Assembly: GCA_963556065.3 (NCBI GenBank)
Contig: CAUVYH020000017.1
Span: forward strand, 186,001 to 250,000
Origin: JBAXTE01 sp963556065
GTDB taxonomy: Bacteria; Bacteroidota; Bacteroidia; Bacteroidales; WCHB1-69
DNA length: 64,000 nucleotides
Direction: 5' to 3'
Shown here piece after piece: positions 16,814 through 25,297 of this stretch. The position numbers and the translations under genes were made by a program. Below the pieces are notes generated by a model. The model saw only the letters and a program-made list of their open reading frames with translations. It did not search any database and was not told where the DNA came from. Positions within the stretch are counted from its first letter, which is position 1. The number at the start of each line of letters is the position of its first letter.

Positions 16814-17644
16814 ATGAATGAGTTAAATGAGGAATTAAACAATTTGTTGATGTTCAAAGAGAGCGAAAAGATGCCGGTTTTGTTTGTGGGTCATGGCAGT
16901 CCGATGATTGCATTGGAAGAAAATGAGTTTGTAGATGGTTTCAGAACGGCTGCAAATTCGATTATTAAGCCGGCTGCAATTTTGTGTATATCAGCGCATT
17001 GGTTTATTCGGGGGACAAAAGTCACGGTAATGGAAAATCCAAAAACCATCCACGATTTTGGAGGTTTTCCCGATAAACTTTATGAAGTGCAGTATCCGGC
17101 AAAAGGAGACCCGGAATTAGCAAAAGCAGTTAAGCAAATATTGAGTCCGGTTCAGGTTGAGTTAGATGAAAGTTGGGGACTTGATCATGGGGCATGGACG
17201 GTGATCAAACATTTCTATCCAAAAGCAGATGTGCCAATTGTTGAACTAAGTATTGACTACACAAAGCAGGCAGAATACCATTATCAATTGGCGAAAAAAT
17301 TGGGCGTGTTGCGTCGCAAAGGGGTGTTGATTATGGGAAGCGGCAATATTATACACAATTTGAATTTGGTCGATTTTCGTGATTTTTATCGCGACGATTA
17401 TGGTTACGATTGGGCTAAAGAAGCTAAAGCAACAATGAACCGATGGATTTTGGACGATGACCATGAAGCACTGATTAACTATCAAAAGCAGTCGAAAGCA
17501 ATCCAAATGGCAATTCCTTCTCCAGATCATTTTATTCCATTAATTTACATTTTGGGATTGAAGGAAAAAAATGAAACGGTAACTCTTTTTAACGACAAAC
17601 TGGTTGGCAGGTCGTTAAGTATGACTTCGATGAAAATTTATTAA
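16814..17644 (+). CDS. ygiD: Class III extradiol ring-cleavage dioxygenase, DODA/YgiD type
   Basis: This 276-residue LigB-superfamily protein resembles E. coli YgiD and plant DOPA 4,5-dioxygenase. These enzymes open catechol rings with O2 at a metal site. Visible ligands are H27 in GHGSPM and H62 in SAHWF, with GLDHGAW near residue 122 and GSGNIIHNL near residue 175 supplying the third ligand and active-site His. The length matches the family. The start used is the first Met. An alternative is M20 (MPVLFVGHG), which would match shorter homologues. It is single, with 169 bases before it that show no other gene. The natural substrate is not known from sequence. Confidence 0.9.
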   Translation: MNELNEELNNLLMFKESEKMPVLFVGHGSPMIALEENEFVDGFRTAANSIIKPAAILCISAHWFIRGTKVTVMENPKTIHDFGGFPDKLYEVQYPAKGDPELAKAVKQILSPVQVELDESWGLDHGAWTVIKHFYPKADVPIVELSIDYTKQAEYHYQLAKKLGVLRRKGVLIMGSGNIIHNLNLVDFRDFYRDDYGYDWAKEAKATMNRWILDDDHEALINYQKQSKAIQMAIPSPDHFIPLIYILGLKEKNETVTLFNDKLVGRSLSMTSMKIY

Positions 17645-17685
17645 AGCTTATTCTTGTAGCGAAAAAAGTTTACGACGTTTAAATT

Positions 17686-18303
17686 CTAGAGTAGCACAAA
17701 AAGTAAAAACATACTGATCAGCCCGATAATAAAGCCGGAATAAACCTGTGCAGGAGTATGCGCTTCCAGTTTTAATCGTGCATATCCTACCAAACCCGCA
17801 ATAAAAATTAGTGGAATTATAATCGGATAAGTCACAATTTGGTATCGAAATCCTAACGCAACTAACGCACCGATAGTTCCTCCGATTGCCAGTAAATGAA
17901 TGCTGATTTTCCAGAAAGAAGTAATCATCATACATATTAGCACAATGAACGTTGCGCCTAAAAAAAACAGTTGAAAACTTTGAGGAAGCATCATCGATTT
18001 TGAAAGATGATGAATAAAATAATAGGATAAACCCACCACAAACAAAGGTAAAATTCGTTCACGACGATCGTTGATTTGTAAGGATGTGATAAACTTGAAT
18101 CGTAGTAAAAGCCAAAATATTAAAGTTGGCAGCAGAACCATCAATATAAGATTAGCACCCAAAAAAATCAGCATATATTGAGTCGTGGGGAAAATATACC
18201 GAAAAAGTAAAGTTAAGCCGGTAAGCATGTAAAATGCCCATAAAATAGGATGGAAAATTACAGATAAGAGAAATGCGAAGAAAGATTTTTGGTTCATTAC
18301 CAT
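17686..18303 (-). CDS. PAP2-like integral membrane protein
   Basis: This 205-residue inner-membrane protein has about six hydrophobic helices. The C-terminal half has the layout of a PAP2 (phosphatidic acid phosphatase type 2) protein: WKISIH near residue 131 where PSGH is usual, and ARLKLEAHTPAQV near 175-187 where SR....H...D is usual. The catalytic motifs are incomplete, with the KxxxxxxRP motif unclear and the last Asp replaced by Gln. It may therefore bind rather than hydrolyse lipid phosphates. A second Met two codons in is an alternative start. It follows rpoN by 18 bases and is probably cotranscribed with asnS and rpoN. Confidence 0.7.
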   Translation of the reverse strand: MVMNQKSFFAFLLSVIFHPILWAFYMLTGLTLLFRYIFPTTQYMLIFLGANLILMVLLPTLIFWLLLRFKFITSLQINDRRERILPLFVVGLSYYFIHHLSKSMMLPQSFQLFFLGATFIVLICMMITSFWKISIHLLAIGGTIGALVALGFRYQIVTYPIIIPLIFIAGLVGYARLKLEAHTPAQVYSGFIIGLISMFLLFVLL

Positions 18304-18321
18304 AAGGATGAGTGAATAATT

Positions 18322-19800
18322 TTAGATTTCTTTACGCATACGGGCTACGGGAATACCCAATTGTTCACGATACTTTGCAATTGTTCGGCGGGCAATGTGA
18401 TATCCTTTACTGTTTAAAATTTTGCTTAGTTCATCGTCGGTAATCGGTTTTTGTTTGTCTTCGTCGGCAATGCAATCGGTCAATATTTTTTTTACTTCCT
18501 TAGATGAAACCTCTTCACCCGAATCGGTGGAAAGTGATTCGGAAAAGAAATTCTTAAGTAAAAAAGTGCCAAACGGAGTCTGCACGTATTTGCTGTTAAC
18601 TACCCGGGAAATTGTGGATATATCCATTGACACAATTTCGGCAATATCTTTTAAAATCATGGGTTTTAACTTCGACTCGTCGCCGGTGAGAAAGAACTCT
18701 TCCTGAAGATTCATTATTGCTTCCATGGTCCGTTGCAATGTGTTTTTTCGTTGTTCGATGGCATCGATAAACCATTTTGCAGAGTCAATTTTTTGACGGA
18801 CAAATTGTGCTGCCTCCAACCTGCTTTTTGATCCTTTTTCGGAGTTTTGGGCATATTGTTCATACATGCTCCGGTATTGGCTATTGATGCGAAGTGTGGG
18901 TGAGTTTCTTTGATGCAGGGAGAGTTCCAGCCGTCCGCGGTTATTGGTGATGTAAAAGTCGGGAATCACATAGTTGTTGCCGTTGTTTTCTCCGGAATTA
19001 CCGCCCGGTTTTGGGTTCAATTTTAGTATTTCCGCCAGTGAAAGTTTCAAATCATCTTCGGTGCATCCTAATGCTGTAATGATTTTTTGGTAATGCTTTT
19101 TGGTAAATTCATTAAAAAACTTTTCAATAATAACTATTGCCTGCTGAATGGTCTTCGAATGATAATTCTCATTGCGTTTCAGCTGAATAAGTAAACATTC
19201 CTGTAGGTTTCGTGCGCCAATACCCGGAGGATCCAGCTGGTGGACTACGCCGGTGAGCACTTTTTCGATTTCTTCTACCGAAACAAAAATATTTTGATTA
19301 AAAGCCAGATCATCGGCAATGGCATCAAGTTCACGGGTAAGATAACCGTAGTCTTCTAAATTGCCGATAATTTGAATGGCAATTGCTTCTTCGGTATCGT
19401 TTCGGGTAAGCATACCCAATTGATCAATCAGCGATTCGGTATTTGAGCTTCCGCTGATAATCGGACGTTCTTTATGCTCGTCGTCGGCACTTAGGTTGCT
19501 TATGTTCAGTTTGTAGTCGGGGATTTCATACTCATCGGAGTCGAAGTAGTCCGAAAATTCAAATTCATTATCACTGTTGTTTTCTTCTTTATCATCCGAT
19601 AAATCATCTGAGGATATTTCCTGTTCGTTATCGGGAATTTCGTTTTCATCGCTCTCGTCGTCGAGAGCCGGGTTTTCCTCAAGTTCTTGTTTTATCCGTT
19701 GCTCCAGCGAAATGGCGGGTACTTGCAATAGCTTCATCAGCAGAATTTGCTGTGGTGATAGTTTTTGTAGTTGTTTTTGTTCGAGCCGCTGATGAATCAT
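18322..19800 (-). CDS. rpoN: RNA polymerase sigma-54 factor
   Basis: This 492-residue RpoN opens with the Gln/Leu-rich activator-interaction region (residues 1-45). A strongly acidic linker follows (about 46-105), then the core-binding domain, the helix-turn-helix region and the C-terminal RpoN box ARRTIAKYREQLG near 470-482. All parts are present and the length is typical. Sigma-54 directs polymerase to -24/-12 promoters and needs an AAA+ activator. None is encoded in this window. It lies 60 bases after asnS on the same strand. Confidence 0.96.
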   Translation of the reverse strand: MIHQRLEQKQLQKLSPQQILLMKLLQVPAISLEQRIKQELEENPALDDESDENEIPDNEQEISSDDLSDDKEENNSDNEFEFSDYFDSDEYEIPDYKLNISNLSADDEHKERPIISGSSNTESLIDQLGMLTRNDTEEAIAIQIIGNLEDYGYLTRELDAIADDLAFNQNIFVSVEEIEKVLTGVVHQLDPPGIGARNLQECLLIQLKRNENYHSKTIQQAIVIIEKFFNEFTKKHYQKIITALGCTEDDLKLSLAEILKLNPKPGGNSGENNGNNYVIPDFYITNNRGRLELSLHQRNSPTLRINSQYRSMYEQYAQNSEKGSKSRLEAAQFVRQKIDSAKWFIDAIEQRKNTLQRTMEAIMNLQEEFFLTGDESKLKPMILKDIAEIVSMDISTISRVVNSKYVQTPFGTFLLKNFFSESLSTDSGEEVSSKEVKKILTDCIADEDKQKPITDDELSKILNSKGYHIARRTIAKYREQLGIPVARMRKEI

Positions 19801-19860
19801 AAGTCAACCGTAATTTTTTATGCAAGATAATAAATAAAAATTTTTAATCAAAAGAATCGA

Positions 19861-21267
19861 TTAAAATTCTGCATTCTGAGGAGTTCTTGGAAATGGAATT
19901 ACATCACGGATGTTCGACATGCCGGTGACAAAAAGTACCAATCGTTCAAATCCTAAGCCATAACCGCTATGTGGTGCCGTACCAAATTTGCGGGTGTCCA
20001 GATACCACCAGATGTCTTTTTCGGGGACACCCATTTCGGCAGCCCATGAAGTAAGTTTGTCGAGATCATCTTCGCGTTGCGAACCACCAATAATTTCCCC
20101 GATTTTTGGGAATAGAATATCCATAGCACGAACGGTTTTCCCATCATCGTTTTGTTTCATGTAAAACGCCTTGATTTTTTTAGGATAGTCCGTTAAGATT
20201 ACCGGTTTGTTAAAATGTTTTTCTACTAGGTAGCGCTCATGTTCCGATTGTAAATCGATGCCCCATTCCACTTTGTATTCAAATTTTTGCCCTGAGGCCA
20301 GCAATATATCAACGGCTTCGGTGTAAGTTGTCCTTACAAAATCGGTAGCTATAACAGATTGTAAACGTTCAATCAGCTCCTTGTCGTACATGTTGTTGAG
20401 AAATTGCAAATCGTCCATGCAGTGATCTAAAGCATATTTGACTAGTGTTTTAATAAAATCTTCCGCCAAATTCATGTTGTCTGTAATGTCGTTAAAAGCA
20501 ACTTCTGGCTCGTTCATCCAGAATTCAGCCAAGTGACGGGGCGTATTTGAGTTTTCGGCTCTGAACGTGGGGCCGAAGGTATATACTTTTCCTAATGCCA
20601 AAGCTCCCAATTCCGCTTCAAGTTGACCGGAAACGGTTAAATTCGTTACTTTTCCGAAAAAATCTTCCGCAACATTCACCTGCCCGTCTTCAGTACGGGG
20701 AACATTATTTAAATCGAGGGTGGTAACTCTAAACATCTCTCCTGCACCTTCGGCGTCCGAACCTGTGATAATGGGTGTGTGTAAGTAGAAAAACCCGCGG
20801 TCGTTATAATATTTATGCAAGGCATAAGCCAGATGATGACGAATGCGCAATACAGCTCCGAAAGTATTTGTGCGTGGACGAAGGTGAGCAATTTCCCTTA
20901 AAAATTCCAACGTGTGCCCTTTTTTCTGTAATGGATATTTTTCGGGATCAGCAACACCGTAAATTTCAATTTCTTTAGCCACAATTTCCATTGCTTGGCC
21001 TTGTGCAGGAGATTCTACTAAAGTTCCGTTTACATTAATGCAGCTACCCGTGGTTATTTGCTTGATTAAATCTTCGGAAAAGTTGGAAAGATTCGCCACG
21101 ATTTGGATATTATGAATAATCGAGCCATCGTTCAGCGCAATAAACGCCACTTCTTTGTTCGATCGTTTTGTACGTACCCAGCCTTTAACATTGACAGGAT
21201 TTCCTGTTCCTACAACTTCGGGCATCTTAATTAAATCTATAATCGTTGTTCTTTTTATGTTTTCCAT
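19861..21267 (-). CDS. asnS: Asparaginyl-tRNA synthetase
   Basis: This class IIb aminoacyl-tRNA synthetase charges tRNA-Asn with asparagine. The start is placed at the ATG ending at 21267 (MENIKRTTI), giving 468 residues as usual. The longer frame adds 28 residues not seen in the family. The N-terminal OB fold for the anticodon spans about 20-110 (VKGWVRTKR). The class II core includes FRAENSNTPRHLAEFWMNEP near residue 240 and the C-terminal GLGFERLVLF motif 3 with its ATP-binding Arg. rpoN and a membrane protein follow on the same strand. Confidence 0.97.
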   Translation of the reverse strand: MENIKRTTIIDLIKMPEVVGTGNPVNVKGWVRTKRSNKEVAFIALNDGSIIHNIQIVANLSNFSEDLIKQITTGSCINVNGTLVESPAQGQAMEIVAKEIEIYGVADPEKYPLQKKGHTLEFLREIAHLRPRTNTFGAVLRIRHHLAYALHKYYNDRGFFYLHTPIITGSDAEGAGEMFRVTTLDLNNVPRTEDGQVNVAEDFFGKVTNLTVSGQLEAELGALALGKVYTFGPTFRAENSNTPRHLAEFWMNEPEVAFNDITDNMNLAEDFIKTLVKYALDHCMDDLQFLNNMYDKELIERLQSVIATDFVRTTYTEAVDILLASGQKFEYKVEWGIDLQSEHERYLVEKHFNKPVILTDYPKKIKAFYMKQNDDGKTVRAMDILFPKIGEIIGGSQREDDLDKLTSWAAEMGVPEKDIWWYLDTRKFGTAPHSGYGLGFERLVLFVTGMSNIRDVIPFPRTPQNAEF

Positions 21268-21415
21268 CTTCAAAATTTTTAGCAAAATAACGAAAATTTT
21301 CCCGAATTTGCCAATTTTCGCCCAATAAATTGTTACAGTAAGCATAATCATGTTTCAAAAATAATTATTTCTGAAATATTTCTTTTGAAAAACAAAATAT
21401 TTACTAAAAAAGAGT

Positions 21416-21423
21416 TATATTTG
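21416..21423 (+). promoter_or_regulatory. -7 box TATATTTG before the small membrane protein
   Basis: TATATTTG matches TAnnTTTG, 25 bases before the start at 21449. The upstream TTTG at 21384-21387 is farther away than usual. Confidence 0.4.
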
Positions 21424-21448
21424 CTTCATTAATCTAAAAACATTTATT

Positions 21449-21940
21449 ATGAATATGCAAACATTTATTAAGAAACCGATTGTAATCGGAATGGTGCTAT
21501 TATTAATTTTCTTTATTCTGTTTCCTTACTTCACGATTAGTATGGGCTATTTTGGTAGTGTTTCCAAAACAGGATTGGGGTTGTTTTTTACAATCTTCGA
21601 TAAGTTTAGCCTTCTCAATTTATTATTGATTTTAGTGCCAATTGCTTGTGGAAACATTCTTTATCAAACATGGAAAGGTTCGACTTCGCTGGTGATGGTC
21701 TCAAAAATTGTCATCTTGGTCGTTTTAGCATATTTGTTCTTACAGATTGCATTTTTTGGTGAAAAATCCTCAATAAAATTTGTGGGATTTGGGTTGTGGC
21801 TATCTTTAGTCTTAGCAATTGCAATGATGTTTGAAGCCAAAATCACAACAATGATTTGTGCAGACAAACCGATTGAAAATAAGCCAATAGAAACTATTTC
21901 GACAGAAAATACCACGGAGGATCAAAAAATCGAGCAATAA
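21449..21940 (+). CDS. Small integral membrane protein of unknown function
   Basis: I do not recognise this 163-residue protein. It has four hydrophobic helices (about residues 12-32, 48-68, 78-102 and 108-128) and a hydrophilic, Glu/Thr-rich tail (about 135-163) that would lie in the cytoplasm. The second Met (residue 3) is an alternative start. It has its own promoter and is followed by a weak terminator-like hairpin and by the inverted-repeat element at 22020. No neighbour explains it. Confidence 0.65.
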   Translation: MNMQTFIKKPIVIGMVLLLIFFILFPYFTISMGYFGSVSKTGLGLFFTIFDKFSLLNLLLILVPIACGNILYQTWKGSTSLVMVSKIVILVVLAYLFLQIAFFGEKSSIKFVGFGLWLSLVLAIAMMFEAKITTMICADKPIENKPIETISTENTTEDQKIEQ

Positions 21941-21965
21941 TTTTATTCGGTTGTCATAAATGTAA

Positions 21966-22006
21966 AAAAGAAGGCGGTTTCTAAAAGATTCCGTCTCTTT
22001 GTTTTT
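21966..22006 (+). terminator. Weak terminator-like hairpin
   Basis: AAAGAAGGCGG can pair imperfectly with CCGTCTCTTT, followed by TTTTT. It is placed as expected after the membrane protein gene, but the stem has mismatches. Confidence 0.35.
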
Positions 22007-22019
22007 AAAAGGAAAGTTT

Positions 22020-22198
22020 AACCTTAAATCCGCAAGGAGATTAGTTATGAAAAGTCAAAATGTGGTTCAGTTCAGGTCTAGCGCAGGAAAAAGCATTGCA
22101 GGCGTATCCGTAGATACGGTGAAACGGTTTTTTCGAGCATTGCCTGAAATGAAGGGTAGTTTGGATTTGGAATAGAATGTCCTTGCGGATTTAAGGTT
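22020..22198 (+). repeat. Small element bounded by 19-bp inverted repeats, MITE-like
   Basis: AACCTTAAATCCGCAAGGA at 22020-22038 is repeated exactly in inverse at 22180-22198. The 141 bases between hold a 42-codon frame and an inner hairpin (CGTATC..GATACG near 22101-22116). The whole could fold as one long hairpin RNA or be a miniature transposable element. No clear target duplication is seen. It is followed directly by the -7 box of the T9SS cargo gene. Confidence 0.55.
22047..22175 (+). CDS. Possible 42-residue peptide inside the inverted-repeat element
   Basis: An ATG at 22047 opens a 42-codon frame to TAG at 22173-22175. It is preceded by AAGGAGA at 22034-22040, a stronger Shine-Dalgarno than most genes here have, which overlaps the left inverted repeat. 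The peptide is basic in the middle (TVKRFFRALPEMKG). I do not recognise it. It may be a peptide encoded by the element, a transposase remnant, or chance. Confidence 0.35.
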   Translation: MKSQNVVQFRSSAGKSIAGVSVDTVKRFFRALPEMKGSLDLE

Positions 22199-22212
22199 TA
22201 AATAAAATATTC

Positions 22213-22220
22213 TATTTTTG
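22213..22220 (+). promoter_or_regulatory. -7 box TATTTTTG of the T9SS cargo gene
   Basis: TATTTTTG matches TAnnTTTG, 28 bases before the start at 22249. Its -33 region falls inside the right arm of the inverted-repeat element, so the element may supply or disturb the promoter. Confidence 0.4.
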
Positions 22221-22248
22221 CATAAATTTATCCGTAAAGAACAACGTT

Positions 22249-24024
22249 ATGAAAAAATCAATTGCATTCATTGTTATAGGTTTATTTATGCTGAGTGCTG
22301 TAGCTCAAGAACCAAACACTTCTGTTCCAAAGTCAATTTCACCGATTTTTATTGGGCGGTCAGCAAATTATCAAAGTGTTTATTACCCTCAGCAGAACCA
22401 GTTGTCCTATAATCAGGAGTTGGATGTGCTTGGTTTTACCCGAAGTGGAGGTCCTTCTTTGGGAAGCGAAAATCAGATTTATAATTCCTTTTCTTATGAT
22501 GGGGGATCAACGTGGGATTCCACATCTCTGATTTATAACAATCCCGATTTTCCTGCACGGTTTCCGTCAGGAGCTTTATTTAATCCAATGGGAAATACAG
22601 ACGTAAATAATCTTTATTCTATCGTTGCGGGGCCGGCAATGGTCAATGATACCGCTTTTGGGGCTACATTTATCGCATGGAAAAAGAGATCGGGAACCGC
22701 TAAAAATTTCATTATAAATCATGGGAACAGCAAGCGTCTGGATTACAATCATTTTCAGGTTTGCACGAACGGGAAATTCTATTTCAATGGATATGCTCAT
22801 TCCAAGGATGGGGATAAATACACCAAATGGGAACACACGCTTGTTTCAGGGACTTTAAATGCCACAAACGATACAGTTGAAAATGTCACCACGACCACCA
22901 TCAATCCGCCATTTGCAAAATTTGGCACTGATACGGTTGGCTCTGCAAATTATTCGGCAGCCGTTGCTTTTAATAAATCAGGAACGGTGGGGTATTATGT
23001 TTTTATCGGAGTGCGGGGAGATGTTCCGAATCCTGAAACTAAAACCGGATTTCGCCCGATTGTTTATAAAACCACGGATGGTGGGACAAATTGGGACTTA
23101 CAGCCCGATTATAATTTTGCCGCAATTCCAGCCTTTAATGAAGTCCTTCCCGGCATTTGGCAAAACCCTGCGGATATCCGCCCATTTTTTTCCGAAATTA
23201 ATGATCTGATTGTGGATGGCAATAATAATTTGCATATTTTGTCATACGTCTATGGTCAATATACTTCAAATACGGATTCATTGGAAAAAACATGGGATTA
23301 TCAGGATATCCAAGGAATTATGTTTGACACATATACCTCTGCAACAGGTTGGCAATCAGCGATAATTGATGTTCAAAATACCAAGAATCATATCGCTAAC
23401 GATTCTACTGATGTGGATATTACCAATCGGCTTCAAGGCGGAATTTCAACGGATGGATCAGTAATATTCTATTTCTGGGCCGACAGTGACCCCGATATGT
23501 TTACGGATAATATTTTACCTGATTTATATCTAACCGAAAGGCATATTGATTCAGCTTATATTTTCGCTGGTATATCTATTACATCAGGTACGGCATTTGA
23601 GTATGGGGCAAAATATCATACGATGGCTCCACAAGTAAAAATAGATTTCAATGGATGGATTAGCCCATATTTGATTGTTTCTCAACTGGGAGCAGCTTCG
23701 TCAAAAGATCCTGTAAATTATTGGTTTATTGATGGTTTATCGTTTTGTAATTATTATGATCCAGATACCGTTGCAATTGCTACATTTCAAACGTTAGAAA
23801 ATGATGTAAAAATTTATCCCAATCCGGCCTCCGGTCTGTTAACTCTGGAAATTGAAGGAAATAATCAGGAGCAAAGTTTTGAATTTATCAACACTATGGG
23901 GCAAATAATATATATAGGCAAAATTTTTCAAAAATGCACAGTGAACACCTTTAGTTTTGCCGAGGGGGTTTATGTGATAAAGTTTAAAAATGGCAAATCA
24001 TTTCGGTTTATGAAATCAAAATAA
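22249..24024 (+). CDS. Secreted BNR/Asp-box protein with T9SS type A sorting domain
   Basis: This 591-residue exported protein has a signal peptide (residues 1-20). Its body is a probable six-bladed beta-propeller with Asp-box motifs (SYDGGSTW at 82-89, TTDGGTNW at 275-282), as in sialidase-like or BNR proteins. No catalytic Arg triad can be assigned, so enzyme activity is not claimed. From about residue 515 comes a T9SS type A C-terminal sorting domain with VKIYPNPASG and the end GVYVIKFKNGKSFRFMK. T9SS removes this domain and usually anchors the cargo to the cell surface. It is transcribed alone and ends at a strong palindromic terminator. Confidence 0.88.
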   Translation: MKKSIAFIVIGLFMLSAVAQEPNTSVPKSISPIFIGRSANYQSVYYPQQNQLSYNQELDVLGFTRSGGPSLGSENQIYNSFSYDGGSTWDSTSLIYNNPDFPARFPSGALFNPMGNTDVNNLYSIVAGPAMVNDTAFGATFIAWKKRSGTAKNFIINHGNSKRLDYNHFQVCTNGKFYFNGYAHSKDGDKYTKWEHTLVSGTLNATNDTVENVTTTTINPPFAKFGTDTVGSANYSAAVAFNKSGTVGYYVFIGVRGDVPNPETKTGFRPIVYKTTDGGTNWDLQPDYNFAAIPAFNEVLPGIWQNPADIRPFFSEINDLIVDGNNNLHILSYVYGQYTSNTDSLEKTWDYQDIQGIMFDTYTSATGWQSAIIDVQNTKNHIANDSTDVDITNRLQGGISTDGSVIFYFWADSDPDMFTDNILPDLYLTERHIDSAYIFAGISITSGTAFEYGAKYHTMAPQVKIDFNGWISPYLIVSQLGAASSKDPVNYWFIDGLSFCNYYDPDTVAIATFQTLENDVKIYPNPASGLLTLEIEGNNQEQSFEFINTMGQIIYIGKIFQKCTVNTFSFAEGVYVIKFKNGKSFRFMKSK

Positions 24025-24044
24025 ACTTGACTGAAGAATTATTT

Positions 24045-24080
24045 AATAAAAGGGGGGTCGAATTCGACCCCCCTTTTATT
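24045..24080. terminator. Perfect bidirectional terminator
   Basis: These 36 bases are a perfect palindrome (AATAAAAGGGGGGTCGAA and its complement), with an A run on one side and a T run on the other. It lies between two convergent genes and serves both. Confidence 0.85.
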
Positions 24081-24082
24081 AT

Positions 24083-24640
24083 TTACCAATTATCTTGCTT
24101 TACAACTTTTGGTTTCATCTCTTCTTTTAAACTGGCTATGGCCTTTGTTATCTCAGTATCTACCTCTTTCAGATGTTCGAAACGTTCAGGATACCAAGTG
24201 GGCAATTTGGTATTGAACCACTTTTCTATAGGGTTATATGCGGCATCTTTAAGAGAGAATCTGGTAAATGTATATCGGTATCGACCCTCTTTGGCTTCAA
24301 TCGTGAAATTATAGTTTACAATACCGGCAACGGTATTTGTGCCGTCTTTGGCCGGGATGTGAATTTTTAACTTGGATGTGCATTCGATAATACCTGTAGC
24401 GTTATCGGAACTTTTAATAACTTCGGTTGTGTTTTTGTAATACTTTGCAATCCAGTTTAAAGCGCGTTGAAAGAGTTCCGTTTGTGTTCCTTGTTGCGTT
24501 ACCACTTCGCGATAAGTAATCAACTTGGTGATAGAGTCAATGGGCAATGTTGGTGGCTGAAGATCTTTCTCTTTTTGCGCAGTTGCAATGGTTGTAACAA
24601 ATATCATTGCTAAAGTAATCAAATATACTTTCTGTTTCAT
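24083..24640 (-). CDS. Secreted protein with DUF4468-like (TBP-like fold) domain
   Basis: This 185-residue protein has a signal peptide (cut after ATAQ, about residue 22). What follows (residues 35-125) resembles the Bacteroidota DUF4468 domain. It has the pattern of a short proline-rich lead, TYREVV, a helix with LFQRALNWIAKYYKN, then GIIECTSKLKI and the strand pair YNFTIEAKEGRYRYTFTRFS. The function of DUF4468 is not known. A helical tail (about 150-185) follows. The neighbour folA starts 17 bases downstream in the same direction. No functional link is apparent. The domain name is from memory of the family and is fairly, not fully, certain. Confidence 0.7.
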   Translation of the reverse strand: MKQKVYLITLAMIFVTTIATAQKEKDLQPPTLPIDSITKLITYREVVTQQGTQTELFQRALNWIAKYYKNTTEVIKSSDNATGIIECTSKLKIHIPAKDGTNTVAGIVNYNFTIEAKEGRYRYTFTRFSLKDAAYNPIEKWFNTKLPTWYPERFEHLKEVDTEITKAIASLKEEMKPKVVKQDNW

Positions 24641-24657
24641 TATAAGTGTTTTTTAAA

Positions 24658-25164
24658 TTATTTATTTTTACGATGATACTCTGCAAAATAATAATGTACT
24701 TGAGAATCCGGATTAATAAATATTTCCGATTTATTAATCAAAGACCATTCTGCTGGTTCTATTTTCGGAAACCAGGTGTCGGCTTCAAAACTTTCCATTA
24801 CGTGAGTAATATAAAGTTTCGAGGCAAGAGGCATAAATTGTTTATACACCATAGCACCTCCAATAATAAAAATCTCTTCTTCGGAAGCAATTGCCTGTAA
24901 AGCGGAATTTATGGAATGCATGGTTTCTGCTCCTTCAAAATGGGCATTCTTATTTAAGGTAAGAACCAAGTTTCTTCGTTTGGGGAGCGGTCGCTTAGGT
25001 AAAGAAAGCCACGTGTTTTCACCCATAATGACCGGCTTTCCGGAAGTGATTTGTTTAAAGTGCTTTAAGTCATCGGAAATATGCCAAAGCAATTGATTTT
25101 TAAATCCTATTTCGTAATCTTTGCCGATAGCTACAATAATTGAGACGTTGTTTACTGAGTCCAT
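24658..25164 (-). CDS. folA: Dihydrofolate reductase
   Basis: This enzyme reduces dihydrofolate to tetrahydrofolate with NADPH. The start is placed at the ATG ending at 25164, giving 168 residues. The longer frame (to 25251) would add 29 residues that are encoded by a short DNA repeat and are absent from the family. Visible parts are SIIVAIGKDYEIG, LLWHISDDLKHFK with the substrate-binding Asp at residue 32, PVIMGENTWLSLP, and IFIIGGAMVYKQFM for NADPH. It lies 133 bases downstream of thyA on the same strand, the usual pairing of the thymidylate cycle enzymes. Confidence 0.95.
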   Translation of the reverse strand: MDSVNNVSIIVAIGKDYEIGFKNQLLWHISDDLKHFKQITSGKPVIMGENTWLSLPKRPLPKRRNLVLTLNKNAHFEGAETMHSINSALQAIASEEEIFIIGGAMVYKQFMPLASKLYITHVMESFEADTWFPKIEPAEWSLINKSEIFINPDSQVHYYFAEYHRKNK

Positions 25165-25210
25165 AAAGTCGAAAGTTTTTAAAGTCGAAAGTCTGTAAAG
25201 TGCCGAATTA
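25165..25210. repeat. Short direct repeats of AAAGTCGAAAGT
   Basis: AAAGTCGAAAGT occurs at 25166-25177 and again at 25182-25193, followed by a partial copy. The same word family returns in inverse at about 46140-46175. Such AAAGTC repeats are dispersed between genes in many Bacteroidota. Here they extend the folA frame upstream and explain the false longer start. Confidence 0.6.
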
Positions 25211-25297
25211 TAAAAATCTTCGATTTTGTAATAATTCGTGCATCCTCGCAAAACTATGAAATCGATGATTTCTTGTTTTGCGGGATCGAAAGTAAGC

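Noticed and set aside
21268..21351. Longer start of asparaginyl-tRNA synthetase
   Set aside because: The added 28 residues are AT-rich and foreign to the family. MENIKRTTI at 21267 matches the usual N-terminus.
22249..24024. Active sialidase
   Set aside because: Asp-box motifs are present, but no FRIP motif or catalytic Arg triad could be assigned, so only the propeller fold is claimed.
25165..25210. CRISPR array
   Set aside because: The repeats are too short (12 bases), only two or three units are present, spacers are a few bases, and no cas gene is in the window.
25165..25251. Longer start of dihydrofolate reductase
   Set aside because: The extra 29 codons are written by AAAGTCGAAAGT repeats and do not belong to the family. 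The ATG ending at 25164 gives the normal length.
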